This document shows, one piece after another, positions 10,608-20,430 of a stretch of 64,000 nucleotides of DNA. The translations under genes and the position numbers were made by a program. The stretch is from the NCBI RefSeq assembly GCF_020176695.1, contig NZ_JAIWIA010000036.1, forward strand, positions 62,001 to 126,000. The letters run 5' to 3'. Origin of the DNA: Massilia sp. MS-15 (GTDB lineage Bacteria; Pseudomonadota; Gammaproteobacteria; Burkholderiales; Burkholderiaceae_D). Under the pieces are notes generated by a model that did no database searches, was not told the origin of the DNA, and worked only from the letters and a program-made list of their open reading frames with translations. How positions within the stretch are numbered: the stretch's first letter is position 1; each line of letters starts with the position of its first letter.

Positions 10608-11498
10608 ATGAAACTCGAGCTTCGCCAGCTGCGCCATTTCGTCACGGTGGCCGAGGAACTGCACTTCGGCCGCGCCGCCGAGCGCCTGCACATGACCCAG
10701 CCGCCGCTCTCGCAAAGCATCGCCGGCCTCGAAGAGCTGCTGGGCGCGCCGCTGTTCCTGCGCAGCCGGCGCCAGGTGGCCCTCACCGCGGCCGGCAGCG
10801 CGCTGCTGCCGGAAGCGCGCCGCATCCTGGACGACGCCGGCGCCCTGCCCGACCTGGTGCGCCGTGTCGCCGCGGGCGAGGCGGGCCGCCTGACCCTGTC
10901 CTTCGTCTCCACCGCCGACTACAGCGTGCTGCCCGCGATCCTGCAACGCTACCGCGCCGCCTACCCGGCGGTACAGCTGGTGCTGCGCGAAGCGACCTCC
11001 GACGTGCAGGCCGCCGAGCTGCTGCAGGGCCGCATCGATGCCGGCTTCGTGATCCCGCCGCTGGCGGGACTCGACGGCGCGCTGGCCTACCGCAAGCTGC
11101 TGGAAGAGCCGCTGATCCTGTGCGCCCCCGCCGGCCTGCCGGTGCTGCGCCGCGCCGGCCCGGTGGCGCTGCGCGAACTGCCGCCGCTGCCGCTGGTGAT
11201 CTTCCCGCGCGCCGCCGCGCCGGCACTGCACGACGCCATCCTCGGCTGCTTCCGCGCCGCCGGCATCACCCCGGTCATCGGCCAGGAAGCGCTGCAGATG
11301 CAGACCATCGTCAGCCTGGTCTCCGGCGGCATGGGATTGGCACTTGTGCCACAATCCGTGTCGAACCTGATGCGCGCGGGGGTGGAATACCGCGCCCTGT
11401 CCGACCCCACGCCGCTGGCCGAGACCGGCCTGGCCTGGCGCCCCGACAAGGCCTCGCCCGTGCTCCAGGGTTTCCTCGACCTCCTTACGACAGACTGA
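10608..11498 (+). CDS. LysR-family transcriptional regulator
   Basis: This is a 296-residue LysR-type regulator. The N-terminal winged helix-turn-helix reads [20 protein letters not shown], then [13 protein letters not shown] and [12 protein letters not shown]. Residues 90-296 form the periplasmic-binding-protein-like effector domain. The ATG at 10608 gives the usual start ([11 protein letters not shown]); an upstream in-frame ATG would read through the operator. The effector is unknown. No divergent metabolic gene sits beside it, and lgt follows 19 bp downstream, so its targets may be elsewhere. Confidence 0.93.
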   Translation: MKLELRQLRHFVTVAEELHFGRAAERLHMTQPPLSQSIAGLEELLGAPLFLRSRRQVALTAAGSALLPEARRILDDAGALPDLVRRVAAGEAGRLTLSFVSTADYSVLPAILQRYRAAYPAVQLVLREATSDVQAAELLQGRIDAGFVIPPLAGLDGALAYRKLLEEPLILCAPAGLPVLRRAGPVALRELPPLPLVIFPRAAAPALHDAILGCFRAAGITPVIGQEALQMQTIVSLVSGGMGLALVPQSVSNLMRAGVEYRALSDPTPLAETGLAWRPDKASPVLQGFLDLLTTD

Positions 11499-11517
11499 AC
11501 TCGAAAGACCGACTCCT

Positions 11518-12327
11518 ATGCTGATTCATCCGCAACCGGACCCCATCGCCTTCGCCATCGGGCCGGTGCAGATCCACTGGTATGGCCTGATGTACGTGGT
11601 GGCCTTCGCCCTGTTCCTGATCCTGGGCCGCGTGCGCCTGCGCCAGCCGCACATCGCGGCCCAGGGCTGGAAGGCCGAAGACCTGGACGACATGCTGTTC
11701 TACGGCATGCTGGGCGTGATCCTGGGCGGTCGCCTGGGCGAAGTGCTGTTCTACCAGCCGCTCTATTTCCTCCAGCATCCGCTCGAGATCTTCATGGTCT
11801 GGCGCGGCGGCATGTCCTTCCACGGCGGTTTCCTGGGCGTGCTGGTGGCGATGGCGCTATGGGCGCGCAAGTCGAAGCGCAACCTGCTCGACGTGTACGA
11901 CTTCATCGCCCCCATGGTGCCGCTCGGCTATGCCGCCGGGCGCCTGGGCAACTTCATCAACGCCGAGCTGCCGGGGCGCCTGGCCGACCCCAGCCTGCCC
12001 TGGGCCATGCTGTGGCCGGGCGTGGAAGGCCCGCGCCATCCCTCGCCCCTGTACCAGATGCTGCTGGACGGGATCGTCGTCTTCCTGATCCTGTGGCCGT
12101 ACGCGCGCAAGCAGCGCCCGCGGCTGGCGGTGGGCGCCATGTTCACCCTGCTGTACGGCTGCGCGCGCTTCATCACCGAGTACTTCCGCGTGCCGGACTG
12201 GGAAGTCAGCGTGCTCGGCCTGCCCATCACCTCGGGCCAGATGCTGTCGCTGCCGATGATCGTCGGCGCCCTCGTCATGCTGGCCTGGGCCTACCGCCAG
12301 CCGGACGGGCGCCCGGTCCACGCCTGA
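11518..12327 (+). CDS. lgt: prolipoprotein diacylglyceryl transferase
   Basis: Lgt is the inner-membrane enzyme that transfers diacylglycerol from phosphatidylglycerol to the lipobox cysteine of prolipoproteins. The 269-residue protein starts with [20 protein letters not shown] and has about seven membrane segments. It carries the signature [14 protein letters not shown] with its essential residues, plus the HGGFLGVL motif and the C-terminal [11 protein letters not shown]. Length and motifs are complete. Confidence 0.97.
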   Translation: MLIHPQPDPIAFAIGPVQIHWYGLMYVVAFALFLILGRVRLRQPHIAAQGWKAEDLDDMLFYGMLGVILGGRLGEVLFYQPLYFLQHPLEIFMVWRGGMSFHGGFLGVLVAMALWARKSKRNLLDVYDFIAPMVPLGYAAGRLGNFINAELPGRLADPSLPWAMLWPGVEGPRHPSPLYQMLLDGIVVFLILWPYARKQRPRLAVGAMFTLLYGCARFITEYFRVPDWEVSVLGLPITSGQMLSLPMIVGALVMLAWAYRQPDGRPVHA

Positions 12328-12340
12328 CCCCTGGCCGAGC

Positions 12341-12685
12341 CTAGTCGAAATCCTCGGCCAGGTTCTTCCAGCCGCGGCTCTTGGCGAAGGCCGTGAATTC
12401 CTCCGGCGCCTCGAGCACGATAGTGCGGCTTTCCTGCAGGCCGGGGTCGCCGTGGCCGAAGTCCGGGCCCTTGTAGCCGAGGGCGCGCAGGCGCTCGACC
12501 AACTGGCGCAGCAGGGCCGTGTCCTTGTAGGCGCCCGGCTCCAGCCGGTCCTTGAAATCGACGTACACGTCGATGATCCCGTAGCCCTCGTCGAAGATGC
12601 GGATCGCCTTCACGTCGAGCGTACGGCCCTTGCCGTCCGTGGCCTGGAACGGGCCGGACAGCGTGATGTCGGAATCGGTAGTCAT
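12341..12685 (-). CDS. hypothetical protein
   Basis: This protein has 114 residues, probably cytoplasmic and acidic. It has no signal peptide or membrane segment and I do not recognise it. Residues 1-60 look like a beta-rich region (TLSGPFQATDGKGRTLDVKA, then GYGIIDVYVDFKDR); residues 60-114 are mixed. The start at 12685 gives MTTDSDITL. It converges with lgt, 13 bp apart, and diverges from the cytochrome gene at 12767, sharing an 81-bp promoter region with it. No neighbour suggests a role. Confidence 0.65.
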   Translation of the reverse strand: MTTDSDITLSGPFQATDGKGRTLDVKAIRIFDEGYGIIDVYVDFKDRLEPGAYKDTALLRQLVERLRALGYKGPDFGHGDPGLQESRTIVLEAPEEFTAFAKSRGWKNLAEDFD

Positions 12686-12766
12686 GGCCCCAGCATACCA
12701 CCGCGCCACGGGTGCAGCGCATGGTATGCTCCGGGCGTCGTCAGCAAGCGAGGAAAGCGTAAACAC

Positions 12767-14068
12767 ATGAAGCAGCCGGCACGCAGGCGGCGGTACCGAT
12801 GGTGGCTGGCGGCGCTGGTGCCGCTGGTGCTGGCGCTGGCGGCCGGTTTCCTCGTGTGGCGCCCGGCGCTGGAACCGGTTCCGGCCGCGCCCGCCCGTTT
12901 CGACGCCTCGCAGGTCGCGCGCGGCGCCGCGCTGGCGCGGCTCGGCATGTGCGCCTCGTGCCACACGCGCGATCCGGCACGCCCGCTGGCTGGGGGGGTA
13001 GCGCTGCAGACGCCCTTCGGCACCATCCACGGCACCAACATCACACCCGATGCGCAAACCGGCATCGGCAGCTGGAGCTTCGCCGCCTTCGAGCGCGCGA
13101 TGCGCGAGGGCGTGGCGCGCGACGGCCGCCTGCTGTATCCGGCCTTTCCCTATCCGCACTACACCCGGCTGGCCCGCGACGACATGCAGGCCCTGTACGC
13201 CTACCTGATGACCCGCCCAGCCGTCGCGGCGCCGGCGCGCGAGAACCGGCTGCGCTTTCCCTTCGGCTACCGCCCGCTGCTGGCGTTCTGGAACCTGCTC
13301 TACCTCGACACCTCGCCCTGGCCGGCCGACACTGGCAAGCCGGCCGACTGGCAGCGCGGCGCCTACCTCGCCAACGCCCTCGCCCATTGCGGCGCCTGCC
13401 ACACGCCGCGCGGCGCCCTCGGCGCCCTCGACCTCGGCCGCCACCTCGATGGCGGCGAGAGCGGCGACTGGACCGCGCCGGCGCTGAATGCGCGCTCGCC
13501 TTCGCCCTTGCCCTGGACCCGCGCCCAGCTGCTGGACTACCTGCGCAGCGGCAGCGCAACGGGGCACGCCATCGCGGGCGGCCCGATGCAGGCCGTGGTA
13601 CGCGAACTGGCCGAGGCGCCGCCGCAGGACGTCGCCGCCATCGCCACCTACATCCACAGCTACCTGGCGCAGGCGCCGGCGCGCGCCACCCCGGCGCGCC
13701 AAGCCGGCAGCCTGCCCCCGCCCAGCGACGACGACCCCGACCTGGCGCGCATGCGGCTCGGCTACACCACCTACACCATGGCGTGCGCAAGCTGCCACGA
13801 AGCTGGCCGCGGCGCCGGCTCGGGGTCGGCGCTTCGCCTGCGGCAGGCGGTGGCGCTGTACGAGCCGGATCCGCGCAGCCTGCTGCACATCGTCCGCGAC
13901 GGCATCGCGCCGCCGGCCGGCGAAGCGGGACGCTTCATGCCGGGCTTCGCCACGGTGCTCGGCGACGCCCAGCTGGCCGCGCTGGCCGCCTACCTGCGGC
14001 GCTACGGCGCCGGCGCCGAAGCCTGGCCCGGGCTCGAGGATGCGGTCAAGAACAGGAGAACGCCATGA
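12767..14068 (+). CDS. tri-haem cytochrome c subunit of a molybdenum dehydrogenase
   Basis: This is a membrane-anchored periplasmic cytochrome of 433 residues. A basic N-terminus (RRRRYR) precedes one membrane helix (WWLAALVPLVLALAAGFLVW). Three haem sites follow: CASCH at 62-66, CGACH at 208-212 and CASCH at 340-344. This matches the cytochrome subunit of membrane-bound alcohol/aldehyde dehydrogenases and of periplasmic Mo hydroxylases, which pass electrons to the quinone pool or oxidases. The ATG at 12767 follows GAGGAAAGCG. The stop overlaps the next gene by 4 bp, so it is the first gene of a three-gene operon. Confidence 0.9.
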   Translation: MKQPARRRRYRWWLAALVPLVLALAAGFLVWRPALEPVPAAPARFDASQVARGAALARLGMCASCHTRDPARPLAGGVALQTPFGTIHGTNITPDAQTGIGSWSFAAFERAMREGVARDGRLLYPAFPYPHYTRLARDDMQALYAYLMTRPAVAAPARENRLRFPFGYRPLLAFWNLLYLDTSPWPADTGKPADWQRGAYLANALAHCGACHTPRGALGALDLGRHLDGGESGDWTAPALNARSPSPLPWTRAQLLDYLRSGSATGHAIAGGPMQAVVRELAEAPPQDVAAIATYIHSYLAQAPARATPARQAGSLPPPSDDDPDLARMRLGYTTYTMACASCHEAGRGAGSGSALRLRQAVALYEPDPRSLLHIVRDGIAPPAGEAGRFMPGFATVLGDAQLAALAAYLRRYGAGAEAWPGLEDAVKNRRTP

Positions 14069-14553
14069 GCAGGTTCCAGCTGCAGGTCAACGGCAAGCCG
14101 CACAGCGTCGAGGTCGATCCCGACACACCCCTGCTGTACGTGCTGCGCAACGACCTGAAACTCAATGGCGCCAAGTTCGGCTGCGGCCTGGGCCAGTGCG
14201 GCGCCTGCACCGTCATGCTCGACAAGGAGGCGGTCATGTCCTGCCTGGTGCCGGTGGCGCTGGTGGGCAGCCGCGCCGTGCGCACGGTGGAATCGGGCGG
14301 CACGCGCTGGGTGCCGAGTTCGGTGCTGCAGCAGGCCTTCCTCGACGAGCAGGCGGGCCAGTGCGGCTACTGCATCGCCGGCATGATCATGCGCGCCACC
14401 GCCCTGTTCGAGCAGGTCGCCGCGCCCACGGATGCCCAGATCCGCAGCTGGATGCAGCCGAACCTGTGCCGCTGCGGCAGCCACCTGCGCATCCTGCGCG
14501 CCGTGCGCCGCGCGGCCGACGTGCTGGCGGCCCAGCCGATCCGGAATTACTGA
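14065..14553 (+). CDS. (2Fe-2S)-binding subunit of an aldehyde/isoquinoline oxidoreductase
   Basis: This is the 162-residue iron-sulfur subunit of a xanthine-oxidase-family dehydrogenase. The plant-ferredoxin-type cluster is held by GCGLGQCGACTVML and a following Cys (SCLVP). The second cluster domain has QCGYCIAGMIM and NLCRCG. It moves electrons from the Mo cofactor subunit to the cytochrome. It has no signal peptide, which fits co-export with the Tat-dependent large subunit. It overlaps both neighbours (ATGA with the cytochrome, TGATG with the large subunit). Confidence 0.94.
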   Translation: MSRFQLQVNGKPHSVEVDPDTPLLYVLRNDLKLNGAKFGCGLGQCGACTVMLDKEAVMSCLVPVALVGSRAVRTVESGGTRWVPSSVLQQAFLDEQAGQCGYCIAGMIMRATALFEQVAAPTDAQIRSWMQPNLCRCGSHLRILRAVRRAADVLAAQPIRNY

Positions 14554-16766
14554 TGCGCGCATCCTCTCCTGCGCATCCGGGGCGGCGCCGCTTCCTGGCC
14601 GCCGGCGGCGGGCTGACCCTGTCCTTTGTCATTCCCCTGCATGCCGCGCCAGGCGCGCTGCCGGGCAGCCTGGCCGACACCCCCTTGCTCGACGCCTGGG
14701 TGCGGGTGGGCGCCGACAACCGCGTCACCGTCTTCACTGGAAAGGCGGAGCTGGGCCAGGGCATCAAGACCGCGCTGCTGCAGGTGGCGGCGCACGAGCT
14801 GCAGATCGATCCCGGGCGCCTGGTCCTGATCACGGCCGACACCGAACGCACGCCGGACGAAGGCTATACCGCCGGCAGCCGCTCGATGCAGGACAGCGCC
14901 ACCGCGCTGCGCCACGCCTGCGCCCAGCTGCGCGCCCTGCTGCACGAGCGGGCGGCGGCGCGCCTGCAGGTGGGGGCCGCCGCGCTGGCGCAGGACAACA
15001 GCGTGTTCCGCGCGCCCGATGGGCGGCGCGTGAGTTTCGGCGAACTGGTGGCGGGGGGCGACCAGCACCTGCGCGCCAGTGCCGTCCTGCCGCCGCGCAT
15101 GGCGAATGCACGGCGCTGGATCGGCGCCACCTTGCCGCGGGTCGACCTGCCGGGCAAGCTGAAAGGCCAGCTGGCCTACCTCCAGGACATCCGCATGCCG
15201 GCCATGGTGCATGGCCGCGTGGTGCGCCCGCCCGCGCCCGGCGCGCGCCTGCTCGGCGTCGACACCGGCGCGGTGGCGCGCATGACGGGCGTGCTGGAAG
15301 TGGTGCGCGACGGCCGTTTCCTGGCCGTGATCGCCGACGAGGAATACCGCGCGGTGAAGGCGGCGAAGGCACTGGCGCAGGCGGCGCGCTGGGAACTGCC
15401 GGCGCCGGCCGCGCACCTCGGCGACATCGCCGCGCTGGTGCGCAGCCTGCCGGCCCAGCCGCGGCAGGTGCTGGCGCGCGGCGCTCCCGGCGCGCCCGGC
15501 CGCACCCTGCGCGCCACCTACACCCGCCCTTACCAGCTGCACGCCTCGCTCGGTCCCTCGTGCGCGATCGCCCTGCGCGAGGGCGGCCGCTACACGGTCT
15601 GGACCCATGCCCAGGGCGTGTTTCCGCTGCGGCGCGCGCTGGCCGAGCTGCTCGACACCGCCGAGGCGTCGATCCGCTGCATCCATGCCGAGGGCGCCGG
15701 CTGCTATGGCCACAACGGCGCCGACGACGCCGCGGCCGACGCCGCCCTGCTGGCGCGCGTCTTCCCCGACGTGCCGGTGCGGGTGCAGTGGATGCGTGAA
15801 GACGAGCATGGCTGGGAACCCTGCGGCCCGGCGATGGTGGCCGATGTCGCGGCGACGCTGGGGGCGGATGGCAGGATCGCCGACTGGCAGTACGAGGTCT
15901 GGAGCCAGGCCCACGCCACCCGCCCCGGACGGGCCGGCAACCTGCTCCCCGCCACCCTGCTGGCGCGCCCCTTCGCCCCGCCCCTGCCGAAGCCGATCCC
16001 GCAGCCCGACGGCGGCGGCGACCGCAACGCGATTCCCGGTTATGCGCTGCCGAACGCGCGCGTGATCCACCACTTCCAGCCGGCCGGGCCGCTGCGCACC
16101 TCGGCGCTGCGCTCGCTGGGCGCCTATTGCAACGTGTTCGCGATCGAGAGCTTCATGGACGAGCTGGCGCGCGCGGCGAACGCCGATCCGGTCGCCTTCC
16201 GCCTGCGCCACCTGGACGACCCGCGCGCGGCCGCCGTGGTGCGGCTGGCGGCGGCGAAATTCGGCTGGAACGCCTACCGGCGCGGCAGCGGGCGCAACCC
16301 GCGCCGCGGACGCGGCTTCGCCTTTGCCCGCTACAAGAATTCGGCCGCCTACTGCGCCGTGGCGCTGGAAGTCGAGGTGGCGCTGGAAACCGGCTTCGTG
16401 CGCATCCTGCGCGCCGACGCCGCAGTCGACTGCGGCGAGGTGGTCAGCCCGGACGGGGTGCGCAACCAGATCGAGGGCGGCATCCTGCAGTCGGCCAGCT
16501 GGACCCTGCTGGAAAGCGTGCGTTTCGAACGCGGCCGGGTGGCCAGCCTGGACTGGGGCGGCTACCCGATCCTGCGCTTCGACGGGGTGCCGGAGCGCAT
16601 CAGCGTGCACCTGGCGGACCAGCCCGGCCAGCCCTTCCTCGGCACCGGCGAAGCGGCCCAGGGACCGGCAGCGGCGGCGCTGGCGAACGCGGTAGCCGAC
16701 GCCTGCGGACTGCGGGTGCGCGACCTGCCGCTCGACCGGGCGCGCATGCGCCGCCTCGCTACGTAG
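14553..16766 (+). CDS. molybdopterin-binding aldehyde dehydrogenase-type subunit, Tat-exported
   Basis: This is the 737-residue Mo cofactor subunit of a xanthine-oxidase-family enzyme, related to isoquinoline 1-oxidoreductase beta. A twin-arginine signal (RRRFLAAGGGLTLSF) opens the protein and ends near HAAPG, so the folded heterodimer is probably exported to the periplasm. The Mo-pterin binding segments include GKAELGQGIKTALLQ and the catalytic-Glu motif GTGEAAQGP (E700). The substrate cannot be read from sequence; aldehydes or N-heterocycles are the usual ones. It is the last gene of the operon; dedicated Mo-insertion genes are not in the window. Confidence 0.92.
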   Translation: MRASSPAHPGRRRFLAAGGGLTLSFVIPLHAAPGALPGSLADTPLLDAWVRVGADNRVTVFTGKAELGQGIKTALLQVAAHELQIDPGRLVLITADTERTPDEGYTAGSRSMQDSATALRHACAQLRALLHERAAARLQVGAAALAQDNSVFRAPDGRRVSFGELVAGGDQHLRASAVLPPRMANARRWIGATLPRVDLPGKLKGQLAYLQDIRMPAMVHGRVVRPPAPGARLLGVDTGAVARMTGVLEVVRDGRFLAVIADEEYRAVKAAKALAQAARWELPAPAAHLGDIAALVRSLPAQPRQVLARGAPGAPGRTLRATYTRPYQLHASLGPSCAIALREGGRYTVWTHAQGVFPLRRALAELLDTAEASIRCIHAEGAGCYGHNGADDAAADAALLARVFPDVPVRVQWMREDEHGWEPCGPAMVADVAATLGADGRIADWQYEVWSQAHATRPGRAGNLLPATLLARPFAPPLPKPIPQPDGGGDRNAIPGYALPNARVIHHFQPAGPLRTSALRSLGAYCNVFAIESFMDELARAANADPVAFRLRHLDDPRAAAVVRLAAAKFGWNAYRRGSGRNPRRGRGFAFARYKNSAAYCAVALEVEVALETGFVRILRADAAVDCGEVVSPDGVRNQIEGGILQSASWTLLESVRFERGRVASLDWGGYPILRFDGVPERISVHLADQPGQPFLGTGEAAQGPAAAALANAVADACGLRVRDLPLDRARMRRLAT

Positions 16767-16777
16767 GCGTGTCCCCG

Positions 16778-17944
16778 CTACGCCTGCCTGGTTTCCTTCA
16801 GTGCCGGGCTGGCCTGCGCCTCCGGCGCAGGCGCGCGCAGGCCGGTGCGCAGGCTGGCTTCGCGGTCGATCAGGAAGGCCACCAGCAGCACCAGGCCCGT
16901 AAACGTGGTGCTCAGGTTGCGCAATTCGCCGGTGGCGCAGAAGGCCAGGAACAGCGGCAGGTTGACGATCGCGCAGATCGCCAGGTGGCGGCGCACCAGG
17001 CGCGGCGCCAGCGGCCAGGCGCGCCACAGCACGATCCCGAGCAGCACCAGGGTGCCGACAAAGGCGCGCGACGGACCGACCAGGCCATAGGTGGTTTCGA
17101 CCCGGAAGTACGGGTTGCCCGAGAAGTAGGCCTCGATATTGGTCATGAGGTGGAATTCGAGCGCGCCGCCGACCGCGTCCAGGTAGGCGAACTTGAGCGC
17201 CACGTTCATCAGGCCCGCCAGCGCCACCAGTAGTCCCACCGCGCACCAGGCCATGCGGCGCGTGAAGCGCTGGCGCAGCAGCGGATACAGGGCCGGCAGC
17301 ACGAAAAAGAAGGTCTCCTTGTTCAGGGTCGCCACCAGCACCAGCGCGGCCAGCACCAGCAGGCGCCCGCGCAGCGCCAGCAGGAAGGCCAGGCTGGCGA
17401 ACAGCAGTTCCACCGTATCGTAGAAGTAGCCGCCCACCGTCTGCAGGTAGGGGAAGCTGAGCGCGAACGCGGTTGGCGCCAGTATCGCCGCCAGCGGCGA
17501 GACGTTGAAGTGCAACAGGATCCGGCGCAGTACGAACAGGCTCCCCAGCAGCGACAGGAAGCTCAGGTAGTACACGATCGCGTAGCGGAAGCGCTCGCCC
17601 GGCGTGTCGCCCGGCTGGCTTTTCGCGAATACTTCATCGGGCCGGAAGCGCTTGGCGACGCGCTCCTTGAGGCGCTCGGAGGCCACGGCGTCGAGGCGGC
17701 GCGCCAGGTCGGGCACCAGCTGGCGGTAGACGAAGGGTTTGTGCGCGGCGTTCTCCAGCATGGCCGCCACGCCGAAGCGCGGGTCGCCGTCGCGCAGGCC
17801 CCATTTGCCGGCAAAGCCGGAAAACGCGGCGGCGGCCACGATCCAGAAGAAGGCGAACAGCAGGAAGGCGCTGGCGGCGCGCGACATGCCGCGCCCGGCG
17901 GTGGCGGTGTTCGATGGCGAGAGATGGACGGTGTCGGCTGGCAT
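16778..17944 (-). CDS. polytopic membrane protein of unknown function
   Basis: This integral membrane protein has 388 residues and about nine or ten hydrophobic segments. The first is near residue 25 (AFLLFAFFWIVAAAAFSGFA), and several follow from residue 125 on. Loops contain FVYRQLVPDLARRLD and KETFFFVLPALYPLL, patterns seen in membrane glycosyltransferase-like proteins, though I see no firm catalytic signature. The ATG at 17944 was chosen because AAGG lies 9 nt upstream; an in-frame ATG at 18025 would add 27 residues with no clear ribosome site. It converges with the Mo operon. Confidence 0.7.
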   Translation of the reverse strand: MPADTVHLSPSNTATAGRGMSRAASAFLLFAFFWIVAAAAFSGFAGKWGLRDGDPRFGVAAMLENAAHKPFVYRQLVPDLARRLDAVASERLKERVAKRFRPDEVFAKSQPGDTPGERFRYAIVYYLSFLSLLGSLFVLRRILLHFNVSPLAAILAPTAFALSFPYLQTVGGYFYDTVELLFASLAFLLALRGRLLVLAALVLVATLNKETFFFVLPALYPLLRQRFTRRMAWCAVGLLVALAGLMNVALKFAYLDAVGGALEFHLMTNIEAYFSGNPYFRVETTYGLVGPSRAFVGTLVLLGIVLWRAWPLAPRLVRRHLAICAIVNLPLFLAFCATGELRNLSTTFTGLVLLVAFLIDREASLRTGLRAPAPEAQASPALKETRQA

Positions 17945-18058
17945 GCTGTGGACCTTATTCAAGCCTCGCCATGGCGTCAACTGCCGCAGCGCAACTGGCG
18001 GCGGATTGTAGCCGTCCCGCGCCATTTCGTCACCTGCCGGCGCCGCCGCCCGTCCGTT

Positions 18059-18867
18059 TCATGCCGGATGGGCAGCCTTCCAGAACATGTAGGCCGCCAG
18101 CGCATACAGGATCACGGCGAACACCTTCTGCAGCTGGCGCACCGGCATGCGGTGCGCGGTGCGCGCGCCGAGCGGTGCCATGCTGACGCTGGCCAGCGCG
18201 ATGATGGCCAGCGCCGGCACGTAGATGAAGCCGAGCGAATACGATGGCAGCCCCGGCTCGCCCCAGCCGAACCAGATGTTCGACAGCGTGCCGGCGAGCG
18301 CGATCGGAAACCCCAGCGCCGCGCTGGTGGCCACCGCGTTGTGGATGCGTACCCCGCACCAGGTCATGAAGGGCACCGAGACGAAGCCGCCGCCGGCGCC
18401 GACGATGCCCGACAGGGTGCCGATGAAGCCGCCGGCCGCGAACATGCCCGGCGCCGCCGGCAGCGTGCGCGCGGCGGCCGGCTTCTTCCCGACCAGCATC
18501 TGGGTGGCCGAGAAGGCAACGAACACGCCGAAGAAGGCCGCCAGCACGGTGGCGTTCATCTGCTTGCCGATCCAGGGTCCGATCCAGGAACCGAGCAGGA
18601 TGCCGGGCGCCAGCAGCTTCACCACCGGCCACAGCACGGCGCCATGCTTGTGGTGCGCGCGCACCGAGGACAGCGAGGTAAACAGGATAGTGGCGAGCGA
18701 GGTGGCGATCGCCATATGGATGGTGAGTTCGGGCGGGAAGCCGCGCGCGGTGAAGATCATCGTGATGAAGGGCACCAGCACCATGCCGCCGCCGATGCCG
18801 AGCAGGCCGGCGGCGAAGCCGCCGAAGGTGCCCATCGCCAGCAGCGCCAGGATCAGGCTGAAGTCCA

Positions 18868-18868
<1 letters not shown>
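18059..18868 (-). CDS. TauE/SafE family sulfite exporter-type permease
   Basis: This is a 269-residue inner-membrane permease with the two-fold TauE/SafE repeat. FGGFAAGLLGIGGGMVLVPF opens the first half and GTLSGIVGAGGGFVSVPFM the second, with about eight membrane helices in all. The family moves sulfite, sulfoacetate or related organosulfur anions, but specificity cannot be assigned here. The start overlaps the stop of the upstream EVE gene by 3 bp, so the two are cotranscribed. Confidence 0.9.
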
Positions 18869-19338
<470 letters not shown>

Positions 19339-19363
19339 TCCCTCTCCATCACCAGCGATCCAT

Positions 19364-19400
19364 AAAAAAAAGCGGCTGCGTACCGGAGTGCGCAACCGCT
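19364..19400 (-). terminator. rho-independent terminator downstream of 6S RNA
   Basis: On the minus strand a 10-bp stem AGCGGTTGCG/CGCAGCCGCT (one G-T pair) with a 10-nt loop is followed by eight T residues. It ends transcription from the 6S RNA and lies just before the EVE gene. Confidence 0.85.
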
Positions 19401-19405
19401 CGTGT

Positions 19406-19585
19406 GTGTAGCCCCGCCTGTGCCGTTTTTGCCGGCATCCCGAACCAGACGGTTCAAGGTGGTCGCAGTCAGTTCAATTTCGGGTTCGTCGGACTAGCGA
19501 CGCTCACGCCCACCGAACATGTCCCACAACCTATGCACGAAAATGGTTCAAGGAATATATGGCAAATCTCGAACACCGCAGGGTA
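19406..19585 (-). ncRNA. ssrS: 6S RNA
   Basis: 6S RNA binds sigma-70 RNA polymerase by imitating an open promoter. This copy lies between zapA and the EVE gene, the conserved place. On the minus strand its 5' part has CCTGCGGTGTTCGAG. Its 3' part has CACCTTGAACC, as in the E. coli RNA, followed by GGCACAGGCGGGGC, whose end can pair with the 5' CCCTGC to close the structure. It has its own promoter and terminator. The ends are estimated from promoter spacing to within about 10 nt. Confidence 0.85.
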
Positions 19586-19591
19586 GAGCGC

Positions 19592-19619
19592 AGTTTACTC
19601 GCTTGGCCCGCCATGTCAA
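19592..19619 (-). promoter_or_regulatory. sigma-70 promoter of 6S RNA
   Basis: On the minus strand a perfect TTGACA (19614-19619) and TAAACT (19592-19597) are separated by 16 bp. This places the start about 7 nt downstream, near 19585. It starts just past the zapA stop codon. Confidence 0.75.
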
Positions 19620-19632
19620 ACGAATTTGACCT

Positions 19633-19944
19633 TCAGGACAGATTTTCCTGGGGCGAGAGCGCCTTGTCGAGGACGGTGTGCATCGCTTCCAGCTTCTGCT
19701 TGACCTCCAGGATCGACATGTCCGACAGCGGACCCTGGGGCGATTTCACCGACAGGAATTCGGCCGCCACGCTCAGTGCCGCCATCACCGCGATGCGGTC
19801 GGTGCCCTTGACCTTGCCCGAGTCGCGCAGCGCGCACATCTTGCCATCGAGGTAGCTGACCGCTTCGCGCAGGGTGCGCTCCTCGCCTTCGCGGCAGGCC
19901 AGGCGATAGGACTGGCCCATGATGCTGCAATCCAGGTAGATCAT
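19633..19944 (-). CDS. zapA: cell division protein ZapA
   Basis: ZapA is the FtsZ-ring-associated protein that cross-links FtsZ protofilaments. The 103-residue sequence has the family layout: an N-terminal beta hairpin (IMGQSYRLACREGEERTLRE), the YLDGKM helix, and a long C-terminal coiled-coil helix (AALSVAAEFLSVK to KLEAMHTVLDKAL). It overlaps the ZapB-like gene upstream by 4 bp, so both are made together. Confidence 0.94.
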   Translation of the reverse strand: MIYLDCSIMGQSYRLACREGEERTLREAVSYLDGKMCALRDSGKVKGTDRIAVMAALSVAAEFLSVKSPQGPLSDMSILEVKQKLEAMHTVLDKALSPQENLS

Positions 19945-20186
19945 TGGGTGGCCTCGCTGGCTTCGTCGGTACCGTCTTCGGTTGGCGGGGCTTCCGGCGC
20001 GGGGAACTGTTCGAGCAGCGCCTCGACCCGGTGCTGGGCCTGGATCAGGCGTTCCTTGAACGCGAGGTTCTCGGCGCTGAGCAGGGTATTGGCCTGGCGC
20101 AGCAGGTAGTTCTCGGCGCGCAGCGACTGGGTCAACTGGGCGAGCCGGTCGATTTTGTCGGAGAGGTCTTGAAATTCAGAAATCAT
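19941..20186 (-). CDS. ZapB-like coiled-coil cell division protein (TIGR02449-type)
   Basis: This 81-residue protein is almost entirely one coiled coil (FQDLSDKIDRLAQLTQSLRA, ENYLLRQANTLL) with an acidic Pro-rich tail. Its length, heptad pattern and position directly upstream of zapA with a 4-bp overlap match the ZapB-like family that works with ZapA at the Z ring. Direct homology to E. coli ZapB is weak, so no symbol is given. Confidence 0.82.
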   Translation of the reverse strand: MISEFQDLSDKIDRLAQLTQSLRAENYLLRQANTLLSAENLAFKERLIQAQHRVEALLEQFPAPEAPPTEDGTDEASEATQ

Positions 20187-20430
20187 TCGACACTATAGGA
20201 CTGAGATGGTTTTTTCGTCAACCGAATCGCATCCCCCGAAGGCGTGGGATGCGGTGCGGACCGAGGGCGAACCGGGGGCAAGCGCGGGCGGCGGCCTGCC
20301 GTGTGGCCGTCCCTGCCGGTTCCGGTGTACCCTGCCCGGCTATTGTCGTGGATGCCACAAGCGATAGTGTACAACCCGTCCATTCGCTTGTGCTCGCGCA
20401 AAAATGTCGGTTAGCTCCCACACATTCCCG

